The notes: generated from the letters alone by a model not told the origin. DNA of 64,000 nucleotides from Moanibacter sp964542645 (GCA_964542645.1 CAZIUG010000015.1:310001-374000); one strand, 5' to 3'. Shown: positions 34,223-44,336, counted from the stretch's first letter. Numbers and translations are program-made.

Positions 34223-34691
34223 TCTAGGATACCATAAAATTTTACGATCCGCTATTTGTACGTATTAGAAAACTTGCTCAAAAAAGCTTCCAGACTCGCC
34301 GCTTACTGTGACTCTTAAAATAGAAAACGTTCATCACAAGGGCTTTCTGATTTTCTGTATTCACATGCACCCGTTCAGATAATCACGATAAATTTCTGGT
34401 CCAAAGACAGGGATTCCTTGGGCACCACCTCCAATACACCAAGTAATCAATTCATCCAAAGACACACAGTGGCAAAAGTATCACTACTTTCCAACCTGAT
34501 CTAATTACCGCTAAAATCATGGCTAAGTAATTGTAAATTGTATGAGATATTCATCTCCCCATGCTTCTGTTTTTTAGCATTCAGTCTTATTCTCTTCGGC
34601 CAATAGAGAACTTCCAACCATCTTGGGACCAATCGACATTGACTCTCCTAGGCTTCCTTTCCCACGATGAAACTTCCCCCTCATTCCAGGT
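34223..34691. other. 469-base gap holding one tiny candidate frame
   Basis: Between holB and mutS. Apart from a 34-residue minus-strand frame (34361-34465) nothing coding or structured was recognised. The mutS promoter presumably lies in its right half. Confidence 0.4.
34361..34465 (-). CDS. Possible 34-residue protein or gene remnant
   Basis: A GTG-started frame reads VSLDELITWCIGGGAQGIPV, followed by FGPEIYRDYLNGCM. The amino-acid make-up is strikingly protein-like for non-coding DNA, but no ribosome-binding site or family is recognised and a stop lies just upstream. It may be the 3' end of a decayed gene or a small peptide. Confidence 0.25.
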   Translation of the reverse strand: MSLDELITWCIGGGAQGIPVFGPEIYRDYLNGCM

Positions 34692-37247
34692 ATGCTGAAA
34701 AACAGAAGCAATCTCACTCCAATGATGGAGCAGTACTTACAAATACGTCGAGAACTGCCCCCTGATACACTACTGTTTTTTCGCTTGGGAGACTTTTACG
34801 AAATCTTCCAAGATGACGCGAAAGAAGGAGCACCAATTCTTGGAATCACTCTGACTCAAAGGAACGGAATGCCGATGGCGGGCATCCCATACCATGCTGC
34901 TGATAGTTATGTTAACAAAATCCTCGCAGCGGGTAAAAAAGTGGCAATCTGCGACCAGGTTGAGGCTCCCAAGCCGGGAAAAATTGTTAAAAGAGCGCTC
35001 ACACGAATCCTCACTCCTGGCACGGCTCTAGAAGACCATCAGATCGAATCAAACAGAAATCATTTCCTCCTCGCTCTTAACTTTGATAAGTCAAAGCTAC
35101 TAGCAGCTTGGCTAGATCTAACAACCGGAGAATTTCAAATTGCTGAGGAAGAAAATCCTGATAACCTCATGCCGGTTTTCACCAGCATCGATCCTCGTGA
35201 AATCATTACTCCGGAATTTGGGCGCCAGGAATGGCGCAAAAACAATGAAGTCCACTTATGGCTGGAACAATTTGAGCGATTCTGTGATGGCCGCCCTCTT
35301 TCAGAGGTGCCGGATTTTTATTTTGATTGCGACACCGGGAGGCAGACGGTCACAGAGGCTTTAGGAGTACTGAATCTCGGAGGATTTGGCATCTATGATG
35401 ATCATCCTGCTCTGGGCTCAGCCGGCGCCCTCGTCTGTTACGCCACTGAAAGCCTCTGTGCTAAACCGAAAAATTTGGGAAAGATAAAGGAATATCGAAG
35501 TTCGAGCAGTCTCCTTCTTGACCCCGCAACTATTAGAAATCTCGAGATCTTCCAATCCGCCCAAAACACTAAAAAAGGCTCCCTTTTAGTTGCCATGGAC
35601 CGCACCGTGACAGCGGCGGGAGCACGCCTCTTAGAGCATTTTCTCTCCGAACCCAAGCTCGACCTCGTAGAAATGAAAAGGCGACAGCAATGCGTGGGAG
35701 AATTCCTTAAAGCCCCCCAGTTCGTTTCTGAACTTCAAGAGTACCTAAAGTGCATTCGAGACCTTCCGCGCGTAATCGGACGAATGCAGAACCGACTCAA
35801 CAACCCTCGAGAGCTTGGAAGCATACGTGATACCCTTCAACAAATTCCTCTCATTTCACGTGTCCTCAATCAATTTCCGGGAACGGTTATTCGTAATCTC
35901 TCAGAGCGGGTACGGGATTTCCCAAAGATGCGGGAGCTCCTTCAACGCTCTCTCGAAGATGAACTACCCAGCCAGCTCCAGGAGGGTGGATACATCCGAG
36001 ATAGCTATAATTTAAAGCTAGACGAATTACGAAAACTCAACCGGGAGAACAAAGCTTGGATCTCACAGCTGGAGCAAGAAGAACAAAAACGAACTGGGAT
36101 AAAAAATCTCCGGATCCGTTACAACCACGCTTTCGGCTATTTTTTTGAAATCTCAAAGTCCAACCTGCATCTTGTACCCGACAACTATGTCCGTCGGCAG
36201 ACTATGACTAATGCTGAACGATTTTACACTGAAGCACTCAAGGAGAAAGAGCAGGAAATCCTCCATGCTGACGAGAAAACCATTAAACTTGAAGAATCCC
36301 TCTTCTTCGATATAGCCGCGAATATTCTAGCAGAAGCCAAGCATCTTCTTGATGCGGCTAATGCCCTCGCCGAAATTGATCTTTATCTTGGTTGGTCCAA
36401 AATTGCACGAGAGTGGGACTACTGCTGCCCTATTCTGGATAATGGGGATTGCATCGAAATCGAGGAAGGGCGCCATCCCGTAGTAGAACAAACAATGAAA
36501 GGGGAACGTTTCGGACTCGCTGGAACCCATGCTTTCGTTCCTAACGACGCGAAATTAGAATCCACGGAGGAACAGATCGTTCTCATAACTGGCCCCAATA
36601 TGGCTGGGAAATCAACCTTCATCCGACAAGTTGCACTCATCACGCTCATGGCCCAAGTTGGTTCCTGGATTCCCGCCAAAAAATGTCGGATTGGACTCGT
36701 AGATCGGATCTTTTCTCGCATCGGAGCCTCGGATGAACTTGCCCGTGGTAATTCAACGTTCATGGTGGAAATGAACGAAACTGCCAACATCCTTAACAAC
36801 GCGACCGATCGTACCCTCATCATTCTCGACGAAATCGGTCGAGGCACCAGCACGTACGATGGTCTTAGTATCGCTTGGGCAGTCGTCGAACATCTCCACG
36901 GGAAAGGTCCACGGGGTCCACGCACCCTCTTCGCTACGCACTACCATGAATTGACTCAACTTGAGAAACTTCTCCAAAGAGTACGCAACTCCTGCGTAGC
37001 CGTAAAAGAGTGGAACGACGAAATCATCTTTGTCCGCCAGGTGGTCAATGGATCATCTGACAAAAGCTACGGCATTCAGGTCGCGCGCCTCGCTGGTCTA
37101 CCTAGTAGCGTAATCGAGAGGGCCAAGATCATCCTCGACAAACTCGAAGCCGACGACTCTAACCACAATCTCCTGCACAAACAGATGAAAAAAATCAAAG
37201 CATCCAGAGAAAACGGTGAAGAATCGGGTCAGCTTGATCTGTTTTAA
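34692..37247 (+). CDS. mutS: DNA mismatch repair protein MutS
   Basis: An 851-residue mismatch-recognition ATPase. The mismatch-wedge motif is F35-Y36-E37 (LGDFYEIFQDD). The connector, lever and clamp regions follow (for example LRIRYNHAFGYFFEISKSN). The ATPase shows Walker A TGPNMAGKSTFIRQ (from about residue 633), the ST-rich GNSTFMVEMNE and Walker B LIILDEIGRGTSTYDG, then ATHYHELTQLE. The C-terminal helix-turn-helix AGLPSSVIERAKIIL is present. Length and order are normal for MutS1. ATG start; no mutL nearby. Confidence 0.97.
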   Translation: MLKNRSNLTPMMEQYLQIRRELPPDTLLFFRLGDFYEIFQDDAKEGAPILGITLTQRNGMPMAGIPYHAADSYVNKILAAGKKVAICDQVEAPKPGKIVKRALTRILTPGTALEDHQIESNRNHFLLALNFDKSKLLAAWLDLTTGEFQIAEEENPDNLMPVFTSIDPREIITPEFGRQEWRKNNEVHLWLEQFERFCDGRPLSEVPDFYFDCDTGRQTVTEALGVLNLGGFGIYDDHPALGSAGALVCYATESLCAKPKNLGKIKEYRSSSSLLLDPATIRNLEIFQSAQNTKKGSLLVAMDRTVTAAGARLLEHFLSEPKLDLVEMKRRQQCVGEFLKAPQFVSELQEYLKCIRDLPRVIGRMQNRLNNPRELGSIRDTLQQIPLISRVLNQFPGTVIRNLSERVRDFPKMRELLQRSLEDELPSQLQEGGYIRDSYNLKLDELRKLNRENKAWISQLEQEEQKRTGIKNLRIRYNHAFGYFFEISKSNLHLVPDNYVRRQTMTNAERFYTEALKEKEQEILHADEKTIKLEESLFFDIAANILAEAKHLLDAANALAEIDLYLGWSKIAREWDYCCPILDNGDCIEIEEGRHPVVEQTMKGERFGLAGTHAFVPNDAKLESTEEQIVLITGPNMAGKSTFIRQVALITLMAQVGSWIPAKKCRIGLVDRIFSRIGASDELARGNSTFMVEMNETANILNNATDRTLIILDEIGRGTSTYDGLSIAWAVVEHLHGKGPRGPRTLFATHYHELTQLEKLLQRVRNSCVAVKEWNDEIIFVRQVVNGSSDKSYGIQVARLAGLPSSVIERAKIILDKLEADDSNHNLLHKQMKKIKASRENGEESGQLDLF

Positions 37248-37349
37248 TCTCCCCCTTTGCCCCTCTCGTTAGGATGGAAAGGGAGACAGTTAGAGTTAGA
37301 TAGTAACCGCCTAGCGCACTTAATGTTTTCCTTATACCTATTTATTTGA

Positions 37350-37371
37350 CACCCGTTAAAACAAATGGGTG
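37350..37371. terminator. Candidate bidirectional terminator hairpin between mutS and the DUF3127 gene
   Basis: cacccgtt (37350-37357) and aatgggtg (37364-37371) form an 8-bp stem with one G-U pair and a 6-base loop, in the gap between two convergent genes. No long T run on either side, so a weak call. Confidence 0.3.
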
Positions 37372-37432
37372 AGACCTTTCCAGTAAAACAAAGAAGGGGA
37401 AAGCAAACAATTCGGGTGGACGCGCATGGTAT

Positions 37433-37804
37433 TTAAAAGGGGATATCTTCATCACGTTCGCCACCATAGTCGGTATTGTCCTCAGGAACAAAATCGACGT
37501 CCGAACCATCTGTTGGATCAACAGTAACAGAGGATTCGTCTTTCATCGATTCGATTTTCCAAGCGCTTAAATCGACAAAGTAGCGGTCTTTATACTCCCG
37601 GCCTCTAATATCAAAATTGACCCTGACTATATCTCCTTTTTTGAATTGATTGAGCAAATCCACCTTTTCCTTGAGACAGTCGAATTTAATCTCCTGGGGA
37701 AAGCGTTCGTCGGTAGTTATAACGAACTCCCTCTTCGTAAAACCGCTGGGAAACGTTTGAATATCGAAGATCTCCTTAATTGTTCCAGTATGTTCGAATG
37801 CCAT
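37433..37804 (-). CDS. DUF3127 protein with SSB-like acidic C-terminal tail
   Basis: A 123-residue protein. Residues 1-85 match DUF3127, an OB-fold-like domain (HTGTIKEIFDIQTFPSGFTK, FDCLKEKVDLLNQFKKGD, YFVDLSAWKIE). An acidic linker follows and the protein ends in DEDIPF, the same kind of tip through which single-stranded DNA-binding protein recruits its partners. This suggests a single-strand nucleic-acid binding protein related to SSB. ATG start; convergent with mutS. Confidence 0.85.
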   Translation of the reverse strand: MAFEHTGTIKEIFDIQTFPSGFTKREFVITTDERFPQEIKFDCLKEKVDLLNQFKKGDIVRVNFDIRGREYKDRYFVDLSAWKIESMKDESSVTVDPTDGSDVDFVPEDNTDYGGERDEDIPF

Positions 37805-37948
37805 ATCAATATAAAAAGATATTTCCTACAAGATTGTCGACTAATTCCGGAAGGAAACTCATTTAATAGAAGGCATTGACAAGAGGAAGAAACCATTGAC
37901 CTAGTATTGAGGACCGAAACGATTCTGCTAGTTCCAAAGATCCTAAAG

Positions 37949-39421
37949 ATGCGCGAATCCCAACCCAACGTTTTACTGATATCAACCGACCATTGGCCAG
38001 CTGCACTCCTGGGAACGGCAGGTCACCCAGCAATACAAACTCCAACACTGGATCAGTTGGCACGGAGTGGCATTCGCTTCACGAACTGTTATGCTGAATG
38101 TCCTGTTTGCATTCCAGCTCGCCGGACTCTTATGACCGGCACTAGTCCGCGTATTCATGGAGACCGCGTCTTCAAAGAGAATCTATCAATGCCGGAGCTC
38201 CCAACTATGGCTCAGACATTTCGAGAGGCTGGCTATCAAGCCATAGCTGTAGGTAAACTTCACGTCTACCCGCAGCGTAGCCGGATAGGATTCGATGATG
38301 TGATCTTGGATGAAGAAGGTCGGACTCAGTACGGAGTCACCGACGATTATGAAACCTATCTAGGAGAGACGGGGTACGCCGGACAGCACTTCCTTCATGG
38401 AATGGGTAACAATGAATACACAGCTAGAGCCTGGCATTTACCCGAGGAGACTCACGTCACTAATTGGGCCACTAGAATGATGGCGAGCTCTATAAAGCGT
38501 CGAGATCCAACCCGCCCTGGATTCTGGTTTCTTTCCTATCGGCATCCTCACCCACCGCTGGTTCCATTAGCAACCTATCTCAATCTTTACCATGAGATCG
38601 AATTAGATGAGCCTTTTGTAGGGAACTGGGCTCATTCGGCTACTCTACCATTCCCTCTTCAAGCAAAAACTGCGAAGGTAGAATCAAATACAGTCCAGAC
38701 CAAAATGGCACGCAGGGCATTCTATGCGCTTTGCACACATATTGACCACAGCATCCGTGTAATAATAGGTACTCTTCGAGAAGAAGGACTGCTCGACAAC
38801 ACCATAATTTGCTTCACCTCTGATCACGGTGATATGCTCGGAAACCACATGATGTGGGCCAAACGAATATTCTACCAATGGTCAACTAATATCCCAATGA
38901 TTTTATTGGGAAGAGCTGGGGACGACAGCGTTCCAAGCAATCGCGTAGATCACCGCCTAGTAGGCTGGCAAGACGTTATGCCCACCCTGCTTGACCTAGC
39001 AGGCATCAAGATTCCAGATACAGTTGAAGGAATATCGATGTTAGGGGGAGAAAAACGCGACTTTATCTATGGAGAAGTGGGAGAAGATGACCATGCCTGC
39101 CGCATGATTCGCGAAGGTCGGTTTAAGTTAATATACTACCCAATTGGAAACCATCTTCAGCTATTCGATCTGCAAACAGATCCCAACGAATTGAACGATC
39201 TAGCATCCACTACGAAACATTCCGAAATACTCACAGAGTTGACTAGGCGCTTGGTCACACAACTCTACGGTGACGACAAATCGTGGGTCCATGATGGCAA
39301 ACTAATCGGCAAACCGGATAAGATTTTTCAGCCGAGTCCGAACCGCGATCTGACCAGCCAAAGAGGGCATCACTTCCCCTCGCCTCCCAAAACCGATATT
39401 TCCCAAATTCGATGGCATTAG
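37949..39421 (+). CDS. Sulfatase (formylglycine-dependent, family S1)
   Basis: About 490 residues from the ATG at 37949; a TTG 42 bases upstream is unlikely. The metal-binding start is NVLLISTDHWPAALLG, the formylglycine motif is C54-I-P-A-R58 (CPVCIPARRTLMTGTSPR), and CFTSDHGDMLGNHMMWAKR carries the second metal-binding Asp/His pair. LFDLQTDPNELNDLAS is a typical C-terminal signature. There is no signal peptide, so cytoplasmic action is expected. It is followed by an enolase-superfamily dehydratase in the same direction, suggesting a desulfation and dehydration pathway for a sulfated sugar or sugar acid. It is only distantly similar to the sulfatase at 27.6 kb. Confidence 0.93.
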   Translation: MRESQPNVLLISTDHWPAALLGTAGHPAIQTPTLDQLARSGIRFTNCYAECPVCIPARRTLMTGTSPRIHGDRVFKENLSMPELPTMAQTFREAGYQAIAVGKLHVYPQRSRIGFDDVILDEEGRTQYGVTDDYETYLGETGYAGQHFLHGMGNNEYTARAWHLPEETHVTNWATRMMASSIKRRDPTRPGFWFLSYRHPHPPLVPLATYLNLYHEIELDEPFVGNWAHSATLPFPLQAKTAKVESNTVQTKMARRAFYALCTHIDHSIRVIIGTLREEGLLDNTIICFTSDHGDMLGNHMMWAKRIFYQWSTNIPMILLGRAGDDSVPSNRVDHRLVGWQDVMPTLLDLAGIKIPDTVEGISMLGGEKRDFIYGEVGEDDHACRMIREGRFKLIYYPIGNHLQLFDLQTDPNELNDLASTTKHSEILTELTRRLVTQLYGDDKSWVHDGKLIGKPDKIFQPSPNRDLTSQRGHHFPSPPKTDISQIRWH

Positions 39422-39548
39422 CTTCGAAACCAGCGCCCGTCCTTCTTGAAGATTGATATTCAAGTACATACATGGGTGAGAATTATCCAGTACACAATTG
39501 CTACTAATCTCTTGATCTCTCCTCGTTAACAACTCGAAAGTAGCCCTT

Positions 39549-40709
39549 ATGAAAGTCACCGAAATCAAGACCTTTTTGATACACCCTGGTGCAGCCAAAA
39601 ACTGGCTCTTCGTCCGAGTTGAAACAGACCAAGGCTTTTATGGATGGGGAGAAGCCTACACCCAATCCGATCGCGATCGAACGATCGAAGTCCATCTGCA
39701 TCAGCTGGGGCGATATCTGGTTGGAAGAAACCCTTTTGATATCAAGCATTTTACCTACGTAGCCTACACCGATTTCGCTAGCAAACGGGGATCGATGGAT
39801 CTTTTCAGCGCCATTAGCGCTATCGAGCAGGCTCTATGGGATATTGTGGGCAAAGCCCTTAATCAACCCATATACAATCTCCTTGGAGGACCAACCCGTA
39901 AACGGATTAAGGTATATGCCAATGGATGGGGCAGTTGGTATGATCCCGAAAAGCCGCTCCAGCATCTTGGAGACCGTGCTTCTGCCTTAGTCGATAGAGG
40001 ATTCACAGCTCTCAAGTTCGACCCGTTTCCAGGACCCTGGCGCGCTTTTATCAGCCGCGATGATGAGGAAATCGCCTTGGAACGGTTGAAAGTGGTGCGC
40101 GAAGCCGTCGGACCCCAAGTCGAAATATTAGTAGAGGTCCATCGGCGTCTCTCACCCTCACATGCAATTCGAGTGGCTCGAATGATGGAAGCCTACAATC
40201 CTTTTTGGTATGAGGAGCCGGTCTCGTCGCGAGATATTGAGGGTCTGGTTGAAGCTAAGCGAAACATCAAGATTCCAGTAGTCACTGGGGAGGAACTTTA
40301 CACCAAAACCGAGTTTCGTCCAGTATTTGAAAAACGGGCAGCAGATATTATCAACCCAGATGTTTGCAACTGCGGTGGTATTCTTGAATTAAGGGAAATC
40401 GCCGCTATGGCTGAGTCTTATCATATCTCCGTTTCGCCTCACAACTATAACAGCACCACTATCGGCCTTGCTGCTACCCTGCAAGCCTCTGCCGGTATGC
40501 CTAATTTCCTCATTACCGAATTCTTCGTCAATTTCGAACCAATTGGTCGTGAGATCTCTATGGTTCCATTTGAAGTTGAGTCCGGTTACATCGAACTCCC
40601 CTCTGGTCCTGGACTCGGAATCGACCTCGATGAAGCAGCCATGGCTAGATACCCCTATAAAGAATTCGATACACGTAGCCTGAGAACACCAGATGAAGAG
40701 ATGGATTAA
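39549..40709 (+). CDS. Enolase-superfamily sugar-acid dehydratase (mandelate racemase/DgoD-like)
   Basis: A 386-residue protein with the N-terminal capping domain (MKVTEIKTFLIHPGAAKNW, GWGEAYTQSD) and a TIM barrel. Metal ligands in order are E196 (ILVEVHRR), E222 (FWYEEPVS) and E248 (VVTGEELY); the D271 (INPDVCNCGG) and H298 (SPHNYNS) pair is the acid-base dyad. The His after the third strand is as in galactonate and related acid-sugar dehydratases, although the first ligand is Glu where DgoD has Asp. It removes water from an aldonic acid to give a 2-keto-3-deoxy acid; which sugar acid is unknown. 127 bases after the sulfatase gene, probably one operon. Confidence 0.88.
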   Translation: MKVTEIKTFLIHPGAAKNWLFVRVETDQGFYGWGEAYTQSDRDRTIEVHLHQLGRYLVGRNPFDIKHFTYVAYTDFASKRGSMDLFSAISAIEQALWDIVGKALNQPIYNLLGGPTRKRIKVYANGWGSWYDPEKPLQHLGDRASALVDRGFTALKFDPFPGPWRAFISRDDEEIALERLKVVREAVGPQVEILVEVHRRLSPSHAIRVARMMEAYNPFWYEEPVSSRDIEGLVEAKRNIKIPVVTGEELYTKTEFRPVFEKRAADIINPDVCNCGGILELREIAAMAESYHISVSPHNYNSTTIGLAATLQASAGMPNFLITEFFVNFEPIGREISMVPFEVESGYIELPSGPGLGIDLDEAAMARYPYKEFDTRSLRTPDEEMD

Positions 40710-40824
40710 ACTCGGCTAACCCAAACGAAAGAATATGACACATAGCGATAGAACACGAATAACTTTCTATCTTCCTACGCTCATTGTCTTTGATCTGACT
40801 TCGCCAGATTGAGGTGAGACACTT

Positions 40825-43179
40825 TTATCCCGGTTCCAATTGCTGTCGGGATTCGGCCTTTTCCTCAATTTCAGTCCAGTCCCACAGCTGCGGAATGAAG
40901 TCGACTTCCGTCCACATTTGCGCCTGATCAAAATAATGCGGGCTTCCTGGGTGACCCGATGCACCTAATGGGACGACCCATTTTGAGTTTCTCCAATCGG
41001 ATGAATCGAAAACGTAACGAGTCACCGAGAGGCTAGTAACTTGGTATCGACTGTTTGCAGTATAACCCCCTGCCAAAGGGGTATCTGCATCGCCGTGTAC
41101 AGCTAGAGAAGGAGGATCAAGCTGATTAGCCGCCTCGGGGAAGTAAACAGAAAGAGGGTGTCGAGGCTTGGTTCGATGTGTTTTTCCCCATTCCCATTGC
41201 GAAGAATCCCGACCCATTCTCTCGGAAAGCACCCGGCATGCAGAGGGAAAACTATCTTTAAGCAAATCATCCCAAGATATTTCCCCACCCAAAAGACAAT
41301 CGGAACCTTCCACCAATGCCCGGTCGATTTCAGTTGCAACCATCTTGAGATGAAAATCGGCTCCCGCTGTGTCAGAGAGGATGACATCCCCCTCTCTACC
41401 AAATAATATCCGGACAACCTGCTCAATAATTTGGGCTCTAACCTCTGCATAAATCGTTGGTTCGATCCTATTGAGATCCATTCGGTAGTCCCATTTCTCC
41501 AGGATTGAGCACGCCTCCAAAGAGGCGGAATCGTTGCCTTTTGCTCTGATCAATCTACTGACTAGATTACGCGCTGGAATTGAGACCCGATCGGACAGTA
41601 TCGATGCCATATCTCCAACTGTTATTGCTTCCAATTCAAGGATCCTTTTCTGAATCCGTTCCACCCGATATCCGGGCGCATATTGTATTCCAATATAATA
41701 AGGATAGTCATCTTGGGCCACCCGCTGATTACAAGTAATAGCATATCCACACTCTGGATTGATTGACCGAGGAAGGTCGTATTGAGGTATGTAGCCACGC
41801 CATTCATTATTTCCAAGGTACCCAGGAACCGCCCGCCAACCATTGGGTTCATCGCGAACTGGGATCCTTCCCTCATGCAAATACCCAAAATTACCGCTGG
41901 TATCGCAGACTGCATAATTATTCACTCGATCATTCCATTTCTCAAATGCCGCGTGAAGTTCATTGACAGATCGTGATTGCATAGCATCTCGCATAGCATC
42001 AACCCAAGGCGTACCTTCAATAAGTCCCGGATCGGATATAGCTATTCCATGCCCTTCTACCGGGTTTCCTGCTACGATGGGTCCGTGATGAGTAATCGTC
42101 ACTTCTAAGTCGACTGGATTTGCTTCCTTAACCTCTAATCTTTCGCTCAGAACAATAGCCTTTTTCCACTTGTCCTTAAATTGGAATTCCCTCTCTCCAT
42201 TGACCTCTCGAAATCGCTCAATGAAAAGGTCCTGAGTATCGGCGCTACCGAACGTCATACCCCATGCCACATGTTCATTGTGACAGAAGTGCATAATTCC
42301 CGGCATACCAGGGATAGAATATCCAATAATTGAATAATCAGGACACCTGAGGTGTGTCTGGTAGTAAACACTAGGCGTATCCAATGCCCGATGTGAGTCA
42401 CCGGCCACCATTGGATGGCCAGATCGAGTGCAAACTCCTCCTACCGCAAATGCATTCGATCCCATATCCGATTCCCCAAGCCAATTCACTTCCTCGGCAA
42501 CTTTTAAGAGTTCCATCAGCCCATCCAATGGTTCCCCACGCCATTCCTCTCCCGGAGGAACGGTTATAAGGTGACCATGGGGATAGCCCTTGACAATCCT
42601 GGCAAGCGCAGAAGCGGTCTTCTGATTCTGGGCCAATCGAGTACGAAGAAGCTTGGGCTCAAATGTCCCTAATAGTGTATTCCTCATCTTATACACTACG
42701 ATGCAATGCCAAGGTTCCCAGGTTTCTGGTATACAACCGAGAAGACGATATTCAATTGGGACACCTCTGCTGGACCAAGAATCATTTATCCCTGAAGACT
42801 CAATATAGGCATTTACCCCGGCAGCATAACTATCGAGCATTTTGCGAGATTCTTCGCTGCAAGTTTCGTAATCGAGCCTCGCAGTCCGACCCATTCCGAC
42901 CGTCCTCATAAATCGATCTTGGCTAACTGCATCGAGCCCGATATATTCGGCCCATCGCCCCAGGGCTCTCATTCTGTCGTAGTCCATGTGCCAAAGGCGA
43001 TCCTGCGCTGTCGTAAACCCCTGTGCAAAATAAAGGTCCGCTTCACATTCTGCCTTAATATGAGGTATTCCCCACGCGTCGCGAAAGATCTCAACTGAAG
43101 ATTGTAATCCGGCAAATCGCATTGTCGACCGGACATCAGGAAGAGACTGATCTAGATCGTGTTCAGGAATTTTAGACAC
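40825..43179 (-). CDS. Penicillin acylase-family N-terminal nucleophile hydrolase
   Basis: A 784-residue Ntn-hydrolase precursor. The alpha part begins VEIFRDAWGIPHIKAECEAD and AQDRLWHMDYDRMRALGRWAE, conserved in this family. The autocatalytic site is at Gly240-Ser241 (ESDMGSNAFAVGG), Ser241 becoming the N-terminal nucleophile of the beta chain. HMVAGDSH-like and HNEHVAWGMTFGSADTQD motifs follow. No signal peptide is visible, unusual for the family, so it may be cytoplasmic. It hydrolyses amide bonds; candidates include N-acyl amides and acyl-homoserine lactones. Convergent with the dehydratase gene; 209 bases separate it from ribF. Confidence 0.9.
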   Translation of the reverse strand: MSKIPEHDLDQSLPDVRSTMRFAGLQSSVEIFRDAWGIPHIKAECEADLYFAQGFTTAQDRLWHMDYDRMRALGRWAEYIGLDAVSQDRFMRTVGMGRTARLDYETCSEESRKMLDSYAAGVNAYIESSGINDSWSSRGVPIEYRLLGCIPETWEPWHCIVVYKMRNTLLGTFEPKLLRTRLAQNQKTASALARIVKGYPHGHLITVPPGEEWRGEPLDGLMELLKVAEEVNWLGESDMGSNAFAVGGVCTRSGHPMVAGDSHRALDTPSVYYQTHLRCPDYSIIGYSIPGMPGIMHFCHNEHVAWGMTFGSADTQDLFIERFREVNGEREFQFKDKWKKAIVLSERLEVKEANPVDLEVTITHHGPIVAGNPVEGHGIAISDPGLIEGTPWVDAMRDAMQSRSVNELHAAFEKWNDRVNNYAVCDTSGNFGYLHEGRIPVRDEPNGWRAVPGYLGNNEWRGYIPQYDLPRSINPECGYAITCNQRVAQDDYPYYIGIQYAPGYRVERIQKRILELEAITVGDMASILSDRVSIPARNLVSRLIRAKGNDSASLEACSILEKWDYRMDLNRIEPTIYAEVRAQIIEQVVRILFGREGDVILSDTAGADFHLKMVATEIDRALVEGSDCLLGGEISWDDLLKDSFPSACRVLSERMGRDSSQWEWGKTHRTKPRHPLSVYFPEAANQLDPPSLAVHGDADTPLAGGYTANSRYQVTSLSVTRYVFDSSDWRNSKWVVPLGASGHPGSPHYFDQAQMWTEVDFIPQLWDWTEIEEKAESRQQLEPG

Positions 43180-43388
43180 TATTGATAAGTTTCGTCAAAA
43201 TTATCACTCACTTCGACCCCAGCTAAGCTCTGATTGATCTCACTTTGATCCACCATGTCAAGCCGAGCTGGAGGAACTTGGGTTGGCAAACTATCATCGT
43301 CCTCTAAATACACGCAGAAGCAAAATCAATTTCTTAATTAAATCCCACCCCATACACATCTCATCAACTTGCGAAACCATCTGCAGTT

Positions 43389-44336
43389 CTAACCAACTAA
43401 GCTTAGGATTTGAAAAGCTTTTTCCTTGTCGATTACGATCTGTCTACGCAGAGCATCAAGATCAGGGAAACGAATTTCAGGTCGTATGAAGGAGTACCAC
43501 TTGACAATCAATTCCGTACCTAATTGAACCTCTAAATCTTTCAATAGGTGCACCTCTAAAAGGGGGTTCCCCCCTTCAGAAGCAGTCGGTCTGAGCCCAT
43601 AATTTGCAACACCTGGAAGGCATTTGTCGCACCCCTCCAAAATAACCCTTACAGCATAAACTCCAAAACGAGGGGACAATTCTGGAGTCCAGGAAAGATT
43701 CACAGTTGGAAATCCAATTTCACGACCGATCTTTTGGCCGCGACAAACCTTTCCCGAGCAGGAATATATATATCCTAACAGTGTGTTTGATTCCTCGATT
43801 CGACCTGCCTGAATATGTTCGCGGATTCTCGTACTGCTGATATCTACGCCATTCAGTTTGATACGCTCAACACTGAAAACATGGAGCCCAAGGCGCTTGG
43901 CCTCTTGAATCATCAGGCAAACATCTCCTCTCCGATTCTTCCCAAACCGATAATCTTCGCCCACGAAAATAGAAACCAATGTCGGAAGGGATCTTTTCAG
44001 TGTAGTCAAGAAATCCTCCGCTTCAACTTGGGCAAACGTCTGAGTGAACTCCTTTTGAATCACCAGATCCATTCCCATCTCGTAGAGAATAGACGTCTTC
44101 ATTTCCGATGTGATTAAAAGAGGAGTAGGGTTCTCTGGATATAGAACGCGGCTTGGGTGAGGCCAGAAAGTGAGAACACCTGCAACATCACCACTACGTC
44201 TGGCCGACTGTATTGCGGCCTCTATAACCGCCCGATGTCCCAGATGGACACCATCGAACATGCCAATCGCAAGATGGAGTGGGGTTTTGCCAACCTTTAC
44301 ATTATCAAACTCAGTTACCGCTCCCGACCGCTTCAT
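43389..44336 (-). CDS. ribF: Bifunctional riboflavin kinase/FAD synthetase
   Basis: A 315-residue enzyme turning riboflavin into FMN and then FAD. The N-terminal nucleotidyltransferase domain carries AIGMFDGVHLGHRAVIE and ISSTRIREHIQAGRIEESN. The C-terminal flavokinase domain carries GKVCRGQKIGREIGFPTVNL, GVYAVRV and LLEVHLLKD. Its start overlaps the truB stop by 4 bases. Last gene of the nusA-infB operon, the usual truB-ribF order. Confidence 0.95.
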   Translation of the reverse strand: MKRSGAVTEFDNVKVGKTPLHLAIGMFDGVHLGHRAVIEAAIQSARRSGDVAGVLTFWPHPSRVLYPENPTPLLITSEMKTSILYEMGMDLVIQKEFTQTFAQVEAEDFLTTLKRSLPTLVSIFVGEDYRFGKNRRGDVCLMIQEAKRLGLHVFSVERIKLNGVDISSTRIREHIQAGRIEESNTLLGYIYSCSGKVCRGQKIGREIGFPTVNLSWTPELSPRFGVYAVRVILEGCDKCLPGVANYGLRPTASEGGNPLLEVHLLKDLEVQLGTELIVKWYSFIRPEIRFPDLDALRRQIVIDKEKAFQILSLVG

